Source: Leptospira biflexa (GTDB lineage Bacteria > Spirochaetota > UBA4802 > UB4802). Taken from it: a stretch of DNA of 37,898 bases. A program made the position numbers and the translations under genes. Shown here one piece after another: positions 1 to 8,677 of this stretch (position 1 is the stretch's first letter; the number at the start of each line of letters is the position of its first letter). A model generated the notes under the pieces. That model had not been told where the DNA came from and searched no databases. It saw only the letters and a list, made by a program, of their open reading frames with translations. The DNA is taken from the NCBI GenBank assembly GCA_020721905.1, contig DYLU01000027.1:1-37898 (forward strand), given 5' to 3'.

Positions 1-835
1 TTATCAGAATCCCGAGGTACAGGATATTGCCGATTTTACAGGCGATTCATTAGAGCTATCGCACATCGCTGCTGATAACGATGCTGATGTAATAATATTC
101 TGTGGTGTTCATTTCATGGCAGAATCAGCATATATACTATCGCCACAAAAAAAAGTAATTTTACCTGATCTGTTAGCAGGTTGCCCCATGGCGGATATGG
201 CTGAAGCAGAAGATGTTTTGAAGATGAAAGAAGAAAATCCTGATGCTGCCGTGGTAACATATATTAATTCTTCTGCTGAAGTTAAAGCTGTTTCTGATAT
301 TTGTGTAACATCAGCAAATGCTGTAAATGTTGTGAATAAGTTACATAATGATAAGATTTTATTTATACCCGATAAAAATCTGGCTCATTATGTTCAGCGA
401 TTTACATCTAAAAAAGTCATACCCTGGAAAGGATTTTGTCCAACACATGATCGTTTTACAAAGGAAGAGTTGATTGCTATAAAACAAAAATATCCTGAAG
501 CATGTGTGATAGTTCATCCTGAATGCAGGCCCGAAATCATTGATATGGCCGATAAAGTTTTGTCAACAGGACAGATGGTAAAAAGTATTCATACAATTTC
601 TCATAAGCAAATTATTGTTGGAACAGAAGAAGGGATGTTGCATAAATTAAAAAAAATTGCACCAGAAAAAGAATTTATACTTGCTTCAAAAGGTTTTATA
701 TGCCCAACTATGAAAAAGATTACACTGGAAAAAATTTTACTGGCTTTGCAAGATGAAAAACCGATAGTAACTGTAAAAGAGGACACCAGGATTAAAGCAT
801 TTGCGGCATTGCAGAAAATGCTGGATATATCCTGA
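1..835 (+). CDS. nadA: Quinolinate synthase NadA (5' end outside window)
   Basis: NadA condenses iminoaspartate with dihydroxyacetone phosphate to quinolinate, the entry step of de novo NAD synthesis, using an oxygen-sensitive [4Fe-4S] cluster. The reading frame is already open at base 2, reading YQNPEVQDIADFTGDS. The first internal ATG at 116 is therefore not the start; the gene begins before the window. The three cluster cysteines of the family are recognisable in CGVHFMAE, in HPEC and in the C-terminal CPTMKKITLEKIL. Other family blocks are LLAGCPMADMAEA, VTSANAV, GTEEGM and the GFCPTHDRF stretch. The stop is three bases before the next open frame, so the following gene may be cotranscribed. 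A second NAD gene, nadD, lies about 10 kb away and is not in the same operon. Confidence 0.95.
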   Translation, partial: YQNPEVQDIADFTGDSLELSHIAADNDADVIIFCGVHFMAESAYILSPQKKVILPDLLAGCPMADMAEAEDVLKMKEENPDAAVVTYINSSAEVKAVSDICVTSANAVNVVNKLHNDKILFIPDKNLAHYVQRFTSKKVIPWKGFCPTHDRFTKEELIAIKQKYPEACVIVHPECRPEIIDMADKVLSTGQMVKSIHTISHKQIIVGTEEGMLHKLKKIAPEKEFILASKGFICPTMKKITLEKILLALQDEKPIVTVKEDTRIKAFAALQKMLDIS

Positions 836-838
836 TTT

Positions 839-1933
839 GTGGCGAGGCATACTTTGGAAAATATTGAATTCAGAGATGAAATTCAAAAAATACGGGAAAA
901 AACATTTAACACAGAATTTAAAGAACTGGTTGCAAAGGTAATTTATAAACCCCAGGATTCTATTGATAATCCTGAAAGCTTGCTTTATAACCTTCATAAG
1001 TTATATTATACTGTTTTAAGCAGATCGTTTAATGATTCGATAACTTTTGTTAATCCTGAAATAATTTATGAAAATACATTGCAGTTTGTAGGAGAAGAAT
1101 TAAATAAAAAACTTAAATCTTCAGGATTTTTTGAGGCTTTAATATTCCAATATGATTTTAAGCAAAATTACTTCGGGATTTTGATCAATTCCTTTAATGA
1201 TAACATGTTCAGAGATTTTTTTATAAACTTATCAGATGATCTGTATAAAAATATTATCAGCCAGCCAGATGGTGTAATAATAGATATCGCTTCTTTAAAA
1301 AATGATAAATTATATGAAAAACGGTTAAACTTATATGAAGATAAAAGTTCTTTAATTTGGGCATTTTCTACATATCCTATGGTTAAAAATGTAATATCGT
1401 TTTTAAATATTCCATGTCCAATAGCTATTGAAATATTCTGCCCTGTAGTATTTGTCAGGGTAAATGAAAAATTTACAATTCATCAAAAAATCATCAATGA
1501 ATTATATTCTAACTGTATATCCATAATTTTTTCTTTAATTGAATTATCATTGGCCATAAATAAAGGTTCGCTTTTTTTGAGCTCAAATTATTTTCATGAA
1601 GTTTTTAAAGTGTTTGAAAACTATTATTATATAGCCAAATCAAATTATTATGTAAAATTTGTAATTATTAAATCACAGTATGAGGATCAATACATTTATT
1701 GTCTTTTCAGGTACCTGTTAAATAAATTAAATAAGTTAAAATCTTATTCATGTATAAACTACAGGCCAATGATAGGATTAATTGTATTATTTTTGTATGA
1801 GGAAAATAAATATATAGAAAATGAAATTGAAGTGATTTCTTCACTTTTTCGTGATTCAATCAAAATTGGGCAGATAGATAACTCAAAAATTAAAAATGCA
1901 GTGAGTTTATATAAATATATTATTGATTTATAA
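839..1933 (+). CDS. Unrecognised 364-residue protein behind nadA
   Basis: I do not recognise this protein. The frame opens with GTG three bases after the nadA stop. There is no clear Shine-Dalgarno sequence, so translational coupling to nadA is plausible and the exact start is uncertain. It is rich in Asn, Ile, Phe, Tyr and Lys, has no signal peptide and no obvious membrane span. The layout looks mixed alpha/beta: a helical N-terminus (about residues 1-60), then alternating hydrophobic strands and helices such as PCPIAIEIFCPVVFVRVNEKF (about residues 192-212). No catalytic motif stands out. A GAF-like sensory fold is conceivable from the strand/helix alternation, but this is a guess. Its length and lack of interruption over more than 1 kb argue that it is a real gene. 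Confidence 0.75.
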   Translation: MARHTLENIEFRDEIQKIREKTFNTEFKELVAKVIYKPQDSIDNPESLLYNLHKLYYTVLSRSFNDSITFVNPEIIYENTLQFVGEELNKKLKSSGFFEALIFQYDFKQNYFGILINSFNDNMFRDFFINLSDDLYKNIISQPDGVIIDIASLKNDKLYEKRLNLYEDKSSLIWAFSTYPMVKNVISFLNIPCPIAIEIFCPVVFVRVNEKFTIHQKIINELYSNCISIIFSLIELSLAINKGSLFLSSNYFHEVFKVFENYYYIAKSNYYVKFVIIKSQYEDQYIYCLFRYLLNKLNKLKSYSCINYRPMIGLIVLFLYEENKYIENEIEVISSLFRDSIKIGQIDNSKIKNAVSLYKYIIDL

Positions 1934-2209
1934 CTGGATTTATTCATAAGACATTATGAATGTAAAGACTCCACTCCCGCTATCGTAATTGGCGTTTGTG
2001 CACATTATTTTGAATTTTGTAACTAATGAACTGGCTAAACATGACGATTAGATTCATACGATAATATCAATCAAATTTTTACTGAATAAATAAAATATAC
2101 TTGCATAAAAGAAGATTTAGTTATTATACTTATTTTAATAGAATTTTGAACTCAATATTAAAATATTGTATTTATTGTATTTAAAATGTAATGATGTTAG
2201 ATTGAGACA
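1934..2209. other. AT-rich intergenic region, nothing identified
   Basis: This stretch separates the gene behind nadA from the next plus-strand pair. It contains scattered stop codons in all plus frames and no RNA gene, hairpin with a T tract, or convincing promoter that I could recognise. It presumably carries the promoter for the gene starting at 2210. Confidence 0.5.
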
Positions 2210-3067
2210 ATGCTGGTAAAAATTGAACAAATAAAAAAAGTTTTAGAAAATAATCCCGCTTGTATTTGCAAATATTTACAAAATTATACAATTAAGGGAA
2301 AAAACTATAATGAATCAGATCAGATATTTATTGATGATATTTACAGATTTGAACAGGCCAATGTTGAAGCAATTGAAATTAAATATGATGAAATAGTTTA
2401 TAGTTTGTTATCCACATTATATCCTGCACAGTATCGTGTACCATACGCTTCTGCTGACTTTATTACCATTGACCGTAAGCTGGAGACACTTGATAGAGTA
2501 AGTACATTGACAAAACGAAAACGTTATTTAATTTGTATTGGAGATATTTATTCGTATGACATGCATACAGGGAAAAAAATTACAGTTTTCAAGCATAATG
2601 ATGCAATCGATTATAAACAGTGGAATCAAGTAAAACGCCTTTTAGATAGGAATAAACGCATATATTATCGCAATTCAGAAAATGGAATAATTATATTTGT
2701 AAATCTGCAGCCACATGCTGAAACCAGCTATATTGAGAGATTTAAAAAAAATACTGACCTGGTAAGTGCGATAGTTTCACGTAAAAAAGATTGCAAAATA
2801 GAAATTTCACCTGACTTTCTTCCTACTGAAGATGTTTTTACGGTAAATAATCCAGGGGAACTTTTAAAATTTTATCAACAATCTAATGCACGACTTATAA
2901 TCATTGGTGAAACATTAAATGATGATTACAGAAAAGCGTTATTGCAGGTCCGCGAATATGATAAATTTGCACGAATGATGGTTGTGCCTATAATTGATTT
3001 GAGAAATATAGATCATTTTTTATTACAGGTCAAAATGGTGTACAATTCAGATCGATGGTCAGAATAA
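2210..3067 (+). CDS. Unrecognised 285-residue protein, C-terminus receiver-like
   Basis: I do not recognise this protein. It is soluble and begins with a helical segment (about residues 1-60). A Tyr/Arg-rich middle follows, including KRKRYLICIGDIYSYD and the strand NGIIIFVNLQP. The last 60 residues read ARLIIIGETLNDDYRKALLQ followed by a helix and a MMVVPIIDLRN strand. That hydrophobic strand/helix alternation resembles the second half of a response-regulator receiver fold, but there is no phospho-acceptor Asp in the usual place. It is followed after 19 bases by another unrecognised gene with its own Shine-Dalgarno, so the two are probably one transcription unit. The start ATG lies just after GATTGAGACA, with no strong ribosome binding site. 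Confidence 0.75.
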   Translation: MLVKIEQIKKVLENNPACICKYLQNYTIKGKNYNESDQIFIDDIYRFEQANVEAIEIKYDEIVYSLLSTLYPAQYRVPYASADFITIDRKLETLDRVSTLTKRKRYLICIGDIYSYDMHTGKKITVFKHNDAIDYKQWNQVKRLLDRNKRIYYRNSENGIIIFVNLQPHAETSYIERFKKNTDLVSAIVSRKKDCKIEISPDFLPTEDVFTVNNPGELLKFYQQSNARLIIIGETLNDDYRKALLQVREYDKFARMMVVPIIDLRNIDHFLLQVKMVYNSDRWSE

Positions 3068-3086
3068 ATGAAAGGAGAAAACCTGA

Positions 3087-4007
3087 GTGAGAAAACCTAA
3101 AAAAAAATCTATATTAAAATATTTTAAACCAATCGATTCCGGGAACACACTTTCACAAAATTTTGGATCACTGGATCTTGAAGGAAGTTTTGGTCATTTT
3201 GCATTAAGCAGTCAAAACAAAGAATTGTTTTTAAATAGGTTACATGTTGATACTCTGTATACTATGATAGAAAGAGTTGGTTTAATTGGTCATTTAACAA
3301 CTTTAGGGTATACTGACATTAAAGTTGAAATTGATAAGGATGATGCTCAAATTCACTATTTAAAGATATACTATGATGAAATTGCTCCCCAACATCTTTT
3401 AATTGATTTACGCGTATCTGAATCACGATTCATGCCACAAAAAAGATTTTGTGAAGAATATGATGCTCCTCAAGCTTTGGATATGGTGGTTATTGAATGG
3501 CTTTCTGCTCAAAATCCTAAAGGGAGCTTTAGTCCGGATAAGCCACAACTGCCTGGCCAATCAAGGCCTGGACTTGGAAGCTTAAATTATATGATGGAGT
3601 TGATGTATATTGTTGGAGAACAGGTTGTAAAAGATGGTTTTATGGATGTTCCTGATCATTTTCATGGTGCAGTCATGTATTCACGAAAATTCAAGTTTTT
3701 TAATCCAAGTCATGAAGCAATATTACGCGCAATACTACGCGATATTAATGGTTATTCCCTATCTGACATGTCATGGGGAATGATTACTGGAACTATTATA
3801 GATAAAAACACTAATACCCCACAGATTTATGATCCCTCTGAACAGGTTTTTCCTGTTTCAAAACGACTTAAAGCGTATTTTGAATCAAAAAAATATAAAG
3901 AAAAATGTAAAAAGATTTACGAATCAAAGCACTATTATTTCAATTACCAGAAAATGTGCCAGATACGTAAAAAAATGTTGCACGAAAATAAAACGGATGA
4001 GTTGTAA
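3087..4007 (+). CDS. Unrecognised 306-residue protein
   Basis: I do not recognise this protein. Its GTG start is supported by AAAGGAGAAA at 3071-3080, about seven bases upstream. The N-terminus is very basic (RKPKKKSILKYFKP). The central part contains DLRVSESRF, ALDMVVIEWLSAQNP and the Pro/Gly-rich LPGQSRPGLGSLNYMMELMY. Further on are HFHGAVMYSRKFKFFNPSHE and a basic helical C-terminus. There is no signal peptide or membrane segment. The PGQ..PGLG turn followed by a helix, and a HFHGA segment, are distinctive enough to expect relatives in other genomes, but I cannot name the family. It is the second gene of a probable two-gene unit and ends 17 bases from the convergent acyl-CoA synthetase gene. 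Confidence 0.78.
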   Translation: MRKPKKKSILKYFKPIDSGNTLSQNFGSLDLEGSFGHFALSSQNKELFLNRLHVDTLYTMIERVGLIGHLTTLGYTDIKVEIDKDDAQIHYLKIYYDEIAPQHLLIDLRVSESRFMPQKRFCEEYDAPQALDMVVIEWLSAQNPKGSFSPDKPQLPGQSRPGLGSLNYMMELMYIVGEQVVKDGFMDVPDHFHGAVMYSRKFKFFNPSHEAILRAILRDINGYSLSDMSWGMITGTIIDKNTNTPQIYDPSEQVFPVSKRLKAYFESKKYKEKCKKIYESKHYYFNYQKMCQIRKKMLHENKTDEL

Positions 4008-4024
4008 AACTTATTAATATTCTT

Positions 4025-5704
4025 TTATTGTTTAAGCTTCTGCATTTCCTCTTCTCTAAGAACTTTTCGTAATATTTTACCAACATTACTCTTGGGCAAT
4101 TCTGTTCTGAATTCAACTATTGTTGGTAATTTATATTTGGCTAATTTTGTTGCACAGTAATCAATTATTTCTTTTTCAGTAGCTGTTTCACCTTCTTTAA
4201 GAACTACAAATGCTTTTATTTGCTCACCTCTTGTAGGATGGGGTATACCTATAGAGCAAGCTTCCAGAACCTTGGGATGAGTATATAAAACTTCATCAAT
4301 TTCACGCGGATAAACATTATAGCCACCGGATATCACCATATCTTTTTTCCTGTCTACTATGAAGAAATAGCCATCATTATCCATTATTGCAATATCTCCG
4401 GTATAGAGCCATCCATTCCTGATTGTTTTGGTTGTTTCATCTGGCCTATTCCAGTATCCTTTCATTATTTGAGGGCCTTTAATAATCATTTCACCTGGCT
4501 GACCAACGGGTACATCATTTTCTCCTGTTTCAAGATCAACTATTCTAACTTCTGTTCCTGGATATGGGATGCCTATACTTCCTGATTTTTGTACAGTTCC
4601 ATAAGGATTTGAGTGTGTAACAGGTGAAGCCTCGGTTAATCCATATCCCTCATTGATATGGACACCAGCTTTTTCTTCATATGCTTTTATAACTTCTAAG
4701 GGAAGTGGTGCGCTTCCACACATTAATCGTTCAACACATGACAAATCCAGTTTTTTAAAATCAGGATTGTTAAGCATTCCAATATACATCGTAGGTACAA
4801 GGCAGGCAATTTGTGGTCGATACTTTTGAAATATATCAATGAGGGCTTCAGGAGTGGGTCTTCCAGTCAGGATGGTTTTAAAACCATCATAGATGGTGAG
4901 GTTCATTACGGTTGAAAGTCCATATACATGAAAAAAGGGTAAGGCTCCAACCATTATTTTTTCATCACCTCTGTGAATGGTCGTATCCCAGGCGTCAATT
5001 TGCTGTAACTGTTTTGTAAGGTTGCTATGCGTTAGCATTGCACCTTTTGAAACTCCTGTTGTACCACCGGTATATTGTAATTGAGCTATATCTTCAGTTG
5101 TTACGGTTACTTTTGGGGGTTGTGCCGGATATTTCTCCATAATATCTTTCCATTTATATACATTTTCAGCTTGTTTGGGTTCAGCTGAAAGAACAGTATT
5201 GGGATCAATAGAAGGTGGCAGATAATCACGTAATGAAACACAGACAATTTTTTCAACTTTTGTTTTGGGAAACAAACCAATAATTGTATTGGCAAATAAA
5301 TCAAGTGTTACTACGATTTTAGCTTCTGAATCATTAAATTGGTATTCCAATTCTGAAGGTGAGTAGAGTGGGTTATGCATTACAACTATGCCACCTATTT
5401 TTAAAACCCCGTAATATGCTGCAACACAGTGTAAAATATTTGGCAGATGGATAGCAACACGATCACCTTTCTTAATTCCAGAATTAGAAAGCCATGATGC
5501 AAACCGATATACTATATCCCCAAGTTCACTGTAAGTCATTTCGTATCCCTGTGATACAAATGCTACTCTTTCAGAATATTTGTTTATAGCTTCATCAAAA
5601 TAATCGTTTAAAGTGCAGTCCACAAAATCAATAGTGGCTGGTACTCCTTTATCATAGAATTTTAACCAGGGTTTGTCTTTATATGAGATAGATTTTTTAC
5701 TCAT
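4025..5704 (-). CDS. fadD: Long-chain acyl-CoA synthetase (AMP-binding enzyme)
   Basis: This is an ANL-superfamily ligase that activates fatty acids to acyl-CoA through an acyl-adenylate. The 559-residue frame is chosen from the ATG at 5704 (MSKKSISYK), which follows AGGAGGA by six bases; an upstream in-frame ATG at 5728 lacks such a site. The phosphate-binding loop YTGGTTGVSKGA lies at residues 211-222. Later blocks are GYGLTEASPVTHSNPYG, the hinge region around GWLYTGDIA and DRKKDMVISGGYNVYPREI, and the C-terminal LPKSNVGKILRK with the expected catalytic lysine K543. Length and motif order match FadD-type enzymes. It is preceded on its strand by a small membrane-protein gene and a hairpin. 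The precise chain-length preference cannot be read from the sequence. Confidence 0.93.
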   Translation of the reverse strand: MSKKSISYKDKPWLKFYDKGVPATIDFVDCTLNDYFDEAINKYSERVAFVSQGYEMTYSELGDIVYRFASWLSNSGIKKGDRVAIHLPNILHCVAAYYGVLKIGGIVVMHNPLYSPSELEYQFNDSEAKIVVTLDLFANTIIGLFPKTKVEKIVCVSLRDYLPPSIDPNTVLSAEPKQAENVYKWKDIMEKYPAQPPKVTVTTEDIAQLQYTGGTTGVSKGAMLTHSNLTKQLQQIDAWDTTIHRGDEKIMVGALPFFHVYGLSTVMNLTIYDGFKTILTGRPTPEALIDIFQKYRPQIACLVPTMYIGMLNNPDFKKLDLSCVERLMCGSAPLPLEVIKAYEEKAGVHINEGYGLTEASPVTHSNPYGTVQKSGSIGIPYPGTEVRIVDLETGENDVPVGQPGEMIIKGPQIMKGYWNRPDETTKTIRNGWLYTGDIAIMDNDGYFFIVDRKKDMVISGGYNVYPREIDEVLYTHPKVLEACSIGIPHPTRGEQIKAFVVLKEGETATEKEIIDYCATKLAKYKLPTIVEFRTELPKSNVGKILRKVLREEEMQKLKQ

Positions 5705-5775
5705 GCTTTCCTCCTGTAGAATAAACATTATTATTTATAATTGATTAACACTATATACAACTTTTTGAAGATCTC

Positions 5776-5810
5776 AGGGGCACGGAATTGTTCAATACAG
5801 TAGTGCCCCT
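5776..5810 (-). terminator. GGGGCAC/GTGCCCC hairpin downstream of membrane-protein gene
   Basis: AGGGGCAC (5776-5783) pairs with GTGCCCCT (5803-5810) around a 19-base loop, just after the stop of the minus-strand membrane-protein gene. No T tract follows, so it is not a classical intrinsic terminator. The same stem core recurs at 32666-32687. Confidence 0.45.
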
Positions 5811-5841
5811 TCTGGATAAAAACCATTTATACAACAGCGGT

Positions 5842-6339
5842 TTATTTAGAAGATGCTAACTTCATTAAAAGTTTTACAATTCCAAGAATACCTATAATAA
5901 AAATACCGCCTCCAACTAATAATATTGCAGTTAAAATAAATGGATTTTGTGGATTAGGTGTCTGCATGTAAGTTGCTGTGAAAAGCAAAGCCATGAAAGC
6001 ATAATTATTGAATAATATTGGCAATATTTCGCCAAAAGCAACTATACAATATACAAAAACAAGGACGAATATCAGAAATGCTAAAAATTGATCTAATCCA
6101 GCGTCAACAAGTGATGTAACAATTATTTTTGCTGCAATTATCATCAATATACCAAATGAACCACCAACTAACATATTAGGTGCAAGTTTTTTATCCATAT
6201 GATCCATGAAGAAAAAAATCATAATTAAAAATGCAGGCCAGGCAGGAACATGAAGAACGTGGAAAACTATTTCGCCAATTGCTATGAGGATAATAAGAAG
6301 TAACCCAAAGATAAGTCTATTCTTGTCTAACTTAGCCAT
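5842..6339 (-). CDS. Small multi-spanning membrane protein (possibly DUF1097-like)
   Basis: This is a 165-residue, strongly hydrophobic protein with about five predicted membrane helices separated by very short loops. Examples are LIFGLLLIILIAIGEIVF near the N-terminus and FILTAILLVGGGIFIIGILG near the C-terminus. The start is well supported: the mRNA reads ATGGAGGTTTTGTATG, with GGAGG about seven bases before the ATG at 6339. The short loops and the FNNYAFMALLF segment recall small inner-membrane proteins of the DUF1097 type, but the resemblance is weak and no transported substrate can be inferred. It lies upstream of, and in the same direction as, the acyl-CoA synthetase, with a hairpin in the 137-base gap. 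Linkage to fatty-acid metabolism is therefore only positional. Confidence 0.8.
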   Translation of the reverse strand: MAKLDKNRLIFGLLLIILIAIGEIVFHVLHVPAWPAFLIMIFFFMDHMDKKLAPNMLVGGSFGILMIIAAKIIVTSLVDAGLDQFLAFLIFVLVFVYCIVAFGEILPILFNNYAFMALLFTATYMQTPNPQNPFILTAILLVGGGIFIIGILGIVKLLMKLASSK

Positions 6340-6766
6340 ACAAAACCTCCATAAAAATTAATTTTTAAATATTTTTTTTGACAATATTAAATATTATAAG
6401 AAATGTCAACAAAAAAATTAATGAATGACCATAAATTATAGAAGTTAAATATAATAATTAACATAAAAATAAATATATATATATTAATATTTACAAAAAC
6501 TATACTTATTTTTTGTTAAAAAAATATATACATATAATTTATACAATTATATTAAATAATTAAAAACATCATAATTATATGATTTAAATCGGTGGTGACA
6601 ATTACTGATGAGTGGGAAAAGGGGTTACTTGCTATATATATATGTTTGTAAGATCGTTAGTAATGATTAATGATATCTTTAATAAAAAAAATATGTGATG
6701 TTACTGGAAGTAATGAAATTATTTCAAGCAGTGTTTTGAAAAAATAAAAAGATATTCATGAATTGG
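6340..6766. other. Extremely AT-rich gap without recognisable gene
   Basis: This 427-base gap is dominated by A/T runs, including TATATATATA tracts near 6470-6482 and 6635-6645. The only local break is a GC-richer patch around 6590-6625. Its longest start-to-stop frame there codes for about 20 residues and lacks context. It should contain the promoter of the minus-strand membrane protein. I see no RNA gene, terminator or repeat family. Confidence 0.5.
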
Positions 6767-7219
6767 CTAATATGCCAGTTGTGTTTGTAATTCAATTATT
6801 TTGTTTATTTCATTAATATTTTTTAGTATTGATTCTTCATGATTGGAAAGAAAAATGATCAGTGTCTGATTCAGGTTATATATATACTTGATGGTTGAAT
6901 GTATATTCTTCATTGTATCACAAATTATACTTGCTGCAGGATGATTTAAATTTCTCAGGAATTTTTCAAATTCGGTATATTCAATGCCGATTTTAGATGT
7001 TATTTCATTAATGCAATTTGCAATAGAATAATTGCAGAGAGAGATATCTTCAATAATTTCATTGTTTGATGATATTATGGTAACTATCGCTTCTTCATTT
7101 TCATTTATCAAATTTATCTGTATAGTTTGAAGATTTACTTCAAACTTTTTTAACAGCATTTGTTTGGTTAGCAGTAAATCTGATAAATTATGAAGAAGTG
7201 ATTCAACGTCATCCCTCAA
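6767..7219 (-). CDS. FliT/FlgN-like coiled-coil protein behind fliS
   Basis: This all-helical protein lies directly downstream of fliS, the position often taken by fliT-type flagellar export chaperones. Heptad-like hydrophobic spacing runs through most of its length, for example ESLLHNLSDLLLTKQMLLKK and NINEINKIIELQTQL. There is no signal peptide. The frame is open back to 7294, which would overlap fliS by 86 bases. A TTG at 7219 gives 150 residues and an 11-base overlap with the fliS stop, fitting translational coupling, so I prefer it; the start remains uncertain. Sequence motifs of FliT or FlgN are too weak to assign by eye. The chaperone role is inferred from size, helicity and position only. 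Confidence 0.6.
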   Translation of the reverse strand: MRDDVESLLHNLSDLLLTKQMLLKKFEVNLQTIQINLINENEEAIVTIISSNNEIIEDISLCNYSIANCINEITSKIGIEYTEFEKFLRNLNHPAASIICDTMKNIHSTIKYIYNLNQTLIIFLSNHEESILKNINEINKIIELQTQLAY

Positions 7220-7643
7220 TTGAGAAGGAACCTTTTGATGCTGTGGCAACCCTGTCCGAAGGAGTTTCCTTAGTAGAAATTTTATCCCATGCATCCCGTA
7301 ACTCTTTTAATAATTTGACAACATTTTTTAATATATCAGCGTTTTTCTGGATATTGGATTCTAAAAGTTGTTTTTTGAAAAAAATATATAGATTAAAAAG
7401 ATTTCGTGCAACATCGCCACCTTCATTCATGTTTAACGCTAAAATTAATTCATTAATTATATCCTGAGCCTTAAGGATATTGGTATTGGCAATATCGTAG
7501 GTTTTAGGGTGCATGTTTTCGATAGCTATATTGCAGAATTTAATGGCACCATCATAAAGCATTACGATTAATTTACCCTGATTGGCAGTATTTATTTCTG
7601 TATGTTTGTACTGGTCATACGGATTTCTACTGGATAAAGCCAT
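7209..7643 (-). CDS. fliS: Flagellar export chaperone FliS
   Basis: FliS binds the C-terminal region of flagellin in the cytoplasm, prevents premature polymerisation and delivers it to the flagellar export gate. The 144-residue product starts MALSSRNPYDQYKHTEI, continues with the family block QGKLIVMLYDGAIKFCNIA, and has the expected four-helix content with a polar C-terminal tail. The start at 7643 follows a GGGGGG-type Shine-Dalgarno five to six bases upstream; an upstream in-frame extension to 7703 has no such site. A sigma-28-type promoter sits 40 bases before the start. No flagellin, fliD or other flagellar structural genes are nearby, so this is an isolated chaperone pair with the following coiled-coil gene. 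Confidence 0.93.
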   Translation of the reverse strand: MALSSRNPYDQYKHTEINTANQGKLIVMLYDGAIKFCNIAIENMHPKTYDIANTNILKAQDIINELILALNMNEGGDVARNLFNLYIFFKKQLLESNIQKNADILKNVVKLLKELRDAWDKISTKETPSDRVATASKGSFSIEG

Positions 7644-7682
7644 GTAATCCCCCCTCGATTTTAAACGCATTGGCATTAATAG

Positions 7683-7710
7683 TAATCGGATAAAAATATA
7701 CAAATCTTTA
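7683..7710 (-). promoter_or_regulatory. Sigma-28 (FliA)-type promoter of fliS
   Basis: On the minus strand TAAA (7707-7710) is followed after 16 bases by TCCGATTA (7683-7690). The flagellar sigma-28 consensus is TAAA-N15-GCCGATAA, so the -10 matches at six of eight positions and the spacer is one base longer. The element ends 40 bases before the fliS ATG. A late flagellar chaperone is exactly the sort of gene this sigma factor controls. Confidence 0.65.
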
Positions 7711-7738
7711 TGGATTAATCCAATATTAAATACTAATA

Positions 7739-8623
7739 TTAACCTAAAATGTGCTTAATTCTTTGCAAAATGTCCTCGTATTTTTCTTTTGTTTTCTGAA
7801 TAATCTCATCTGGCAGAGGAGGAGGGGGCGAGTTTTTATCCCATGTGGTAGTTTCCAAATAATCACGTATAAATTGTTTATCCAAACTAACCGGTGAAAT
7901 GCCGGGTTTATATAATGCTGCATCCCAGAATCGAGAGCTGTCAGGTGTTAAAACCTCGTCAATCAAAATAATCTCTTTTTCTGAAAAACCAAATTCAAAC
8001 TTTGTATCAGCCAGAATAATGCCAGCTTTTATCAATTTATCACGGGCAAAATCATATAAGTCCAGACTCACCTGGGCTAACTTTTCGGCAATGTCAGTTC
8101 CCAATGCCTTTTTCATTTCTTCAATTGTAATATTTTCATCATGACCGGACGCTGCTTTTGTAGCTGGAGTAAAAATTGGATAAGGCAACTCACTTGCTAA
8201 TTGTAATCCTTTGGGTAATTCAATGCCACATACTTTTCCGGTTTTTTGGTAATCTTTCCACCCGCTTCCAATGATATATCCTCGTGCAACACATTCAAAA
8301 TCAATACGTTTTGCTTTTTTTACCATTACAGCCCTGTCTTGAAAAAATTCCGGATAATCACAGAACGGCTTGGGGAAATTTTTATAGTTGGTTTCAACAA
8401 TATGATTATTAATAATCTTGATATTCTTAAACCATAAATTGGAGATAGTATTCAATATAATGCCTTTTCCTGGTATACCGTTGGGGAACACCCAATCAAA
8501 TGCAGATACTCTGTCAGTTGAAACAATAATCAAATGTTCATCATCAACTTTATATACATCGCGTACTTTCCCTGAAAAAAGCTTCCGTGTACCGGGGACT
8601 TTTGTTGTGGTTACAGCTTCCAT
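7739..8623 (-). CDS. purC: SAICAR synthetase PurC
   Basis: PurC joins CAIR to aspartate with ATP to make SAICAR in purine biosynthesis. The 294-residue protein has the family signatures in order: FSGKVRDVYKVDDEHLIIVS near the N-terminus, STDRVSAFDWV, ECVARGYIIGSGWKDYQ, the FTPATKA...GHDENI block, and the KFEFGF...LIDEVLTPDSSRFW region that holds the nucleotide-metal site. The length matches the longer (about 290-300 residue) form of the enzyme. The ATG at 8623 follows AAGGAAAA closely. It sits 54 bases downstream of gatB on the same strand; the two are probably cotranscribed, although purine synthesis and tRNA amidation have no direct functional link. Confidence 0.95.
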   Translation of the reverse strand: MEAVTTTKVPGTRKLFSGKVRDVYKVDDEHLIIVSTDRVSAFDWVFPNGIPGKGIILNTISNLWFKNIKIINNHIVETNYKNFPKPFCDYPEFFQDRAVMVKKAKRIDFECVARGYIIGSGWKDYQKTGKVCGIELPKGLQLASELPYPIFTPATKAASGHDENITIEEMKKALGTDIAEKLAQVSLDLYDFARDKLIKAGIILADTKFEFGFSEKEIILIDEVLTPDSSRFWDAALYKPGISPVSLDKQFIRDYLETTTWDKNSPPPPLPDEIIQKTKEKYEDILQRIKHILG

Positions 8624-8677
8624 AGTTTTTCCTTTTCAATATTTAGTGTATGTGGCGATAGCTCATAGTAGCGACCA

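Noticed and set aside
6460-6650. TATATATA runs as a possible origin or repeat element
   Set aside because: Low-complexity A/T tracts without DnaA-box clusters or repeated units; ordinary for the AT-rich gaps of this genome.
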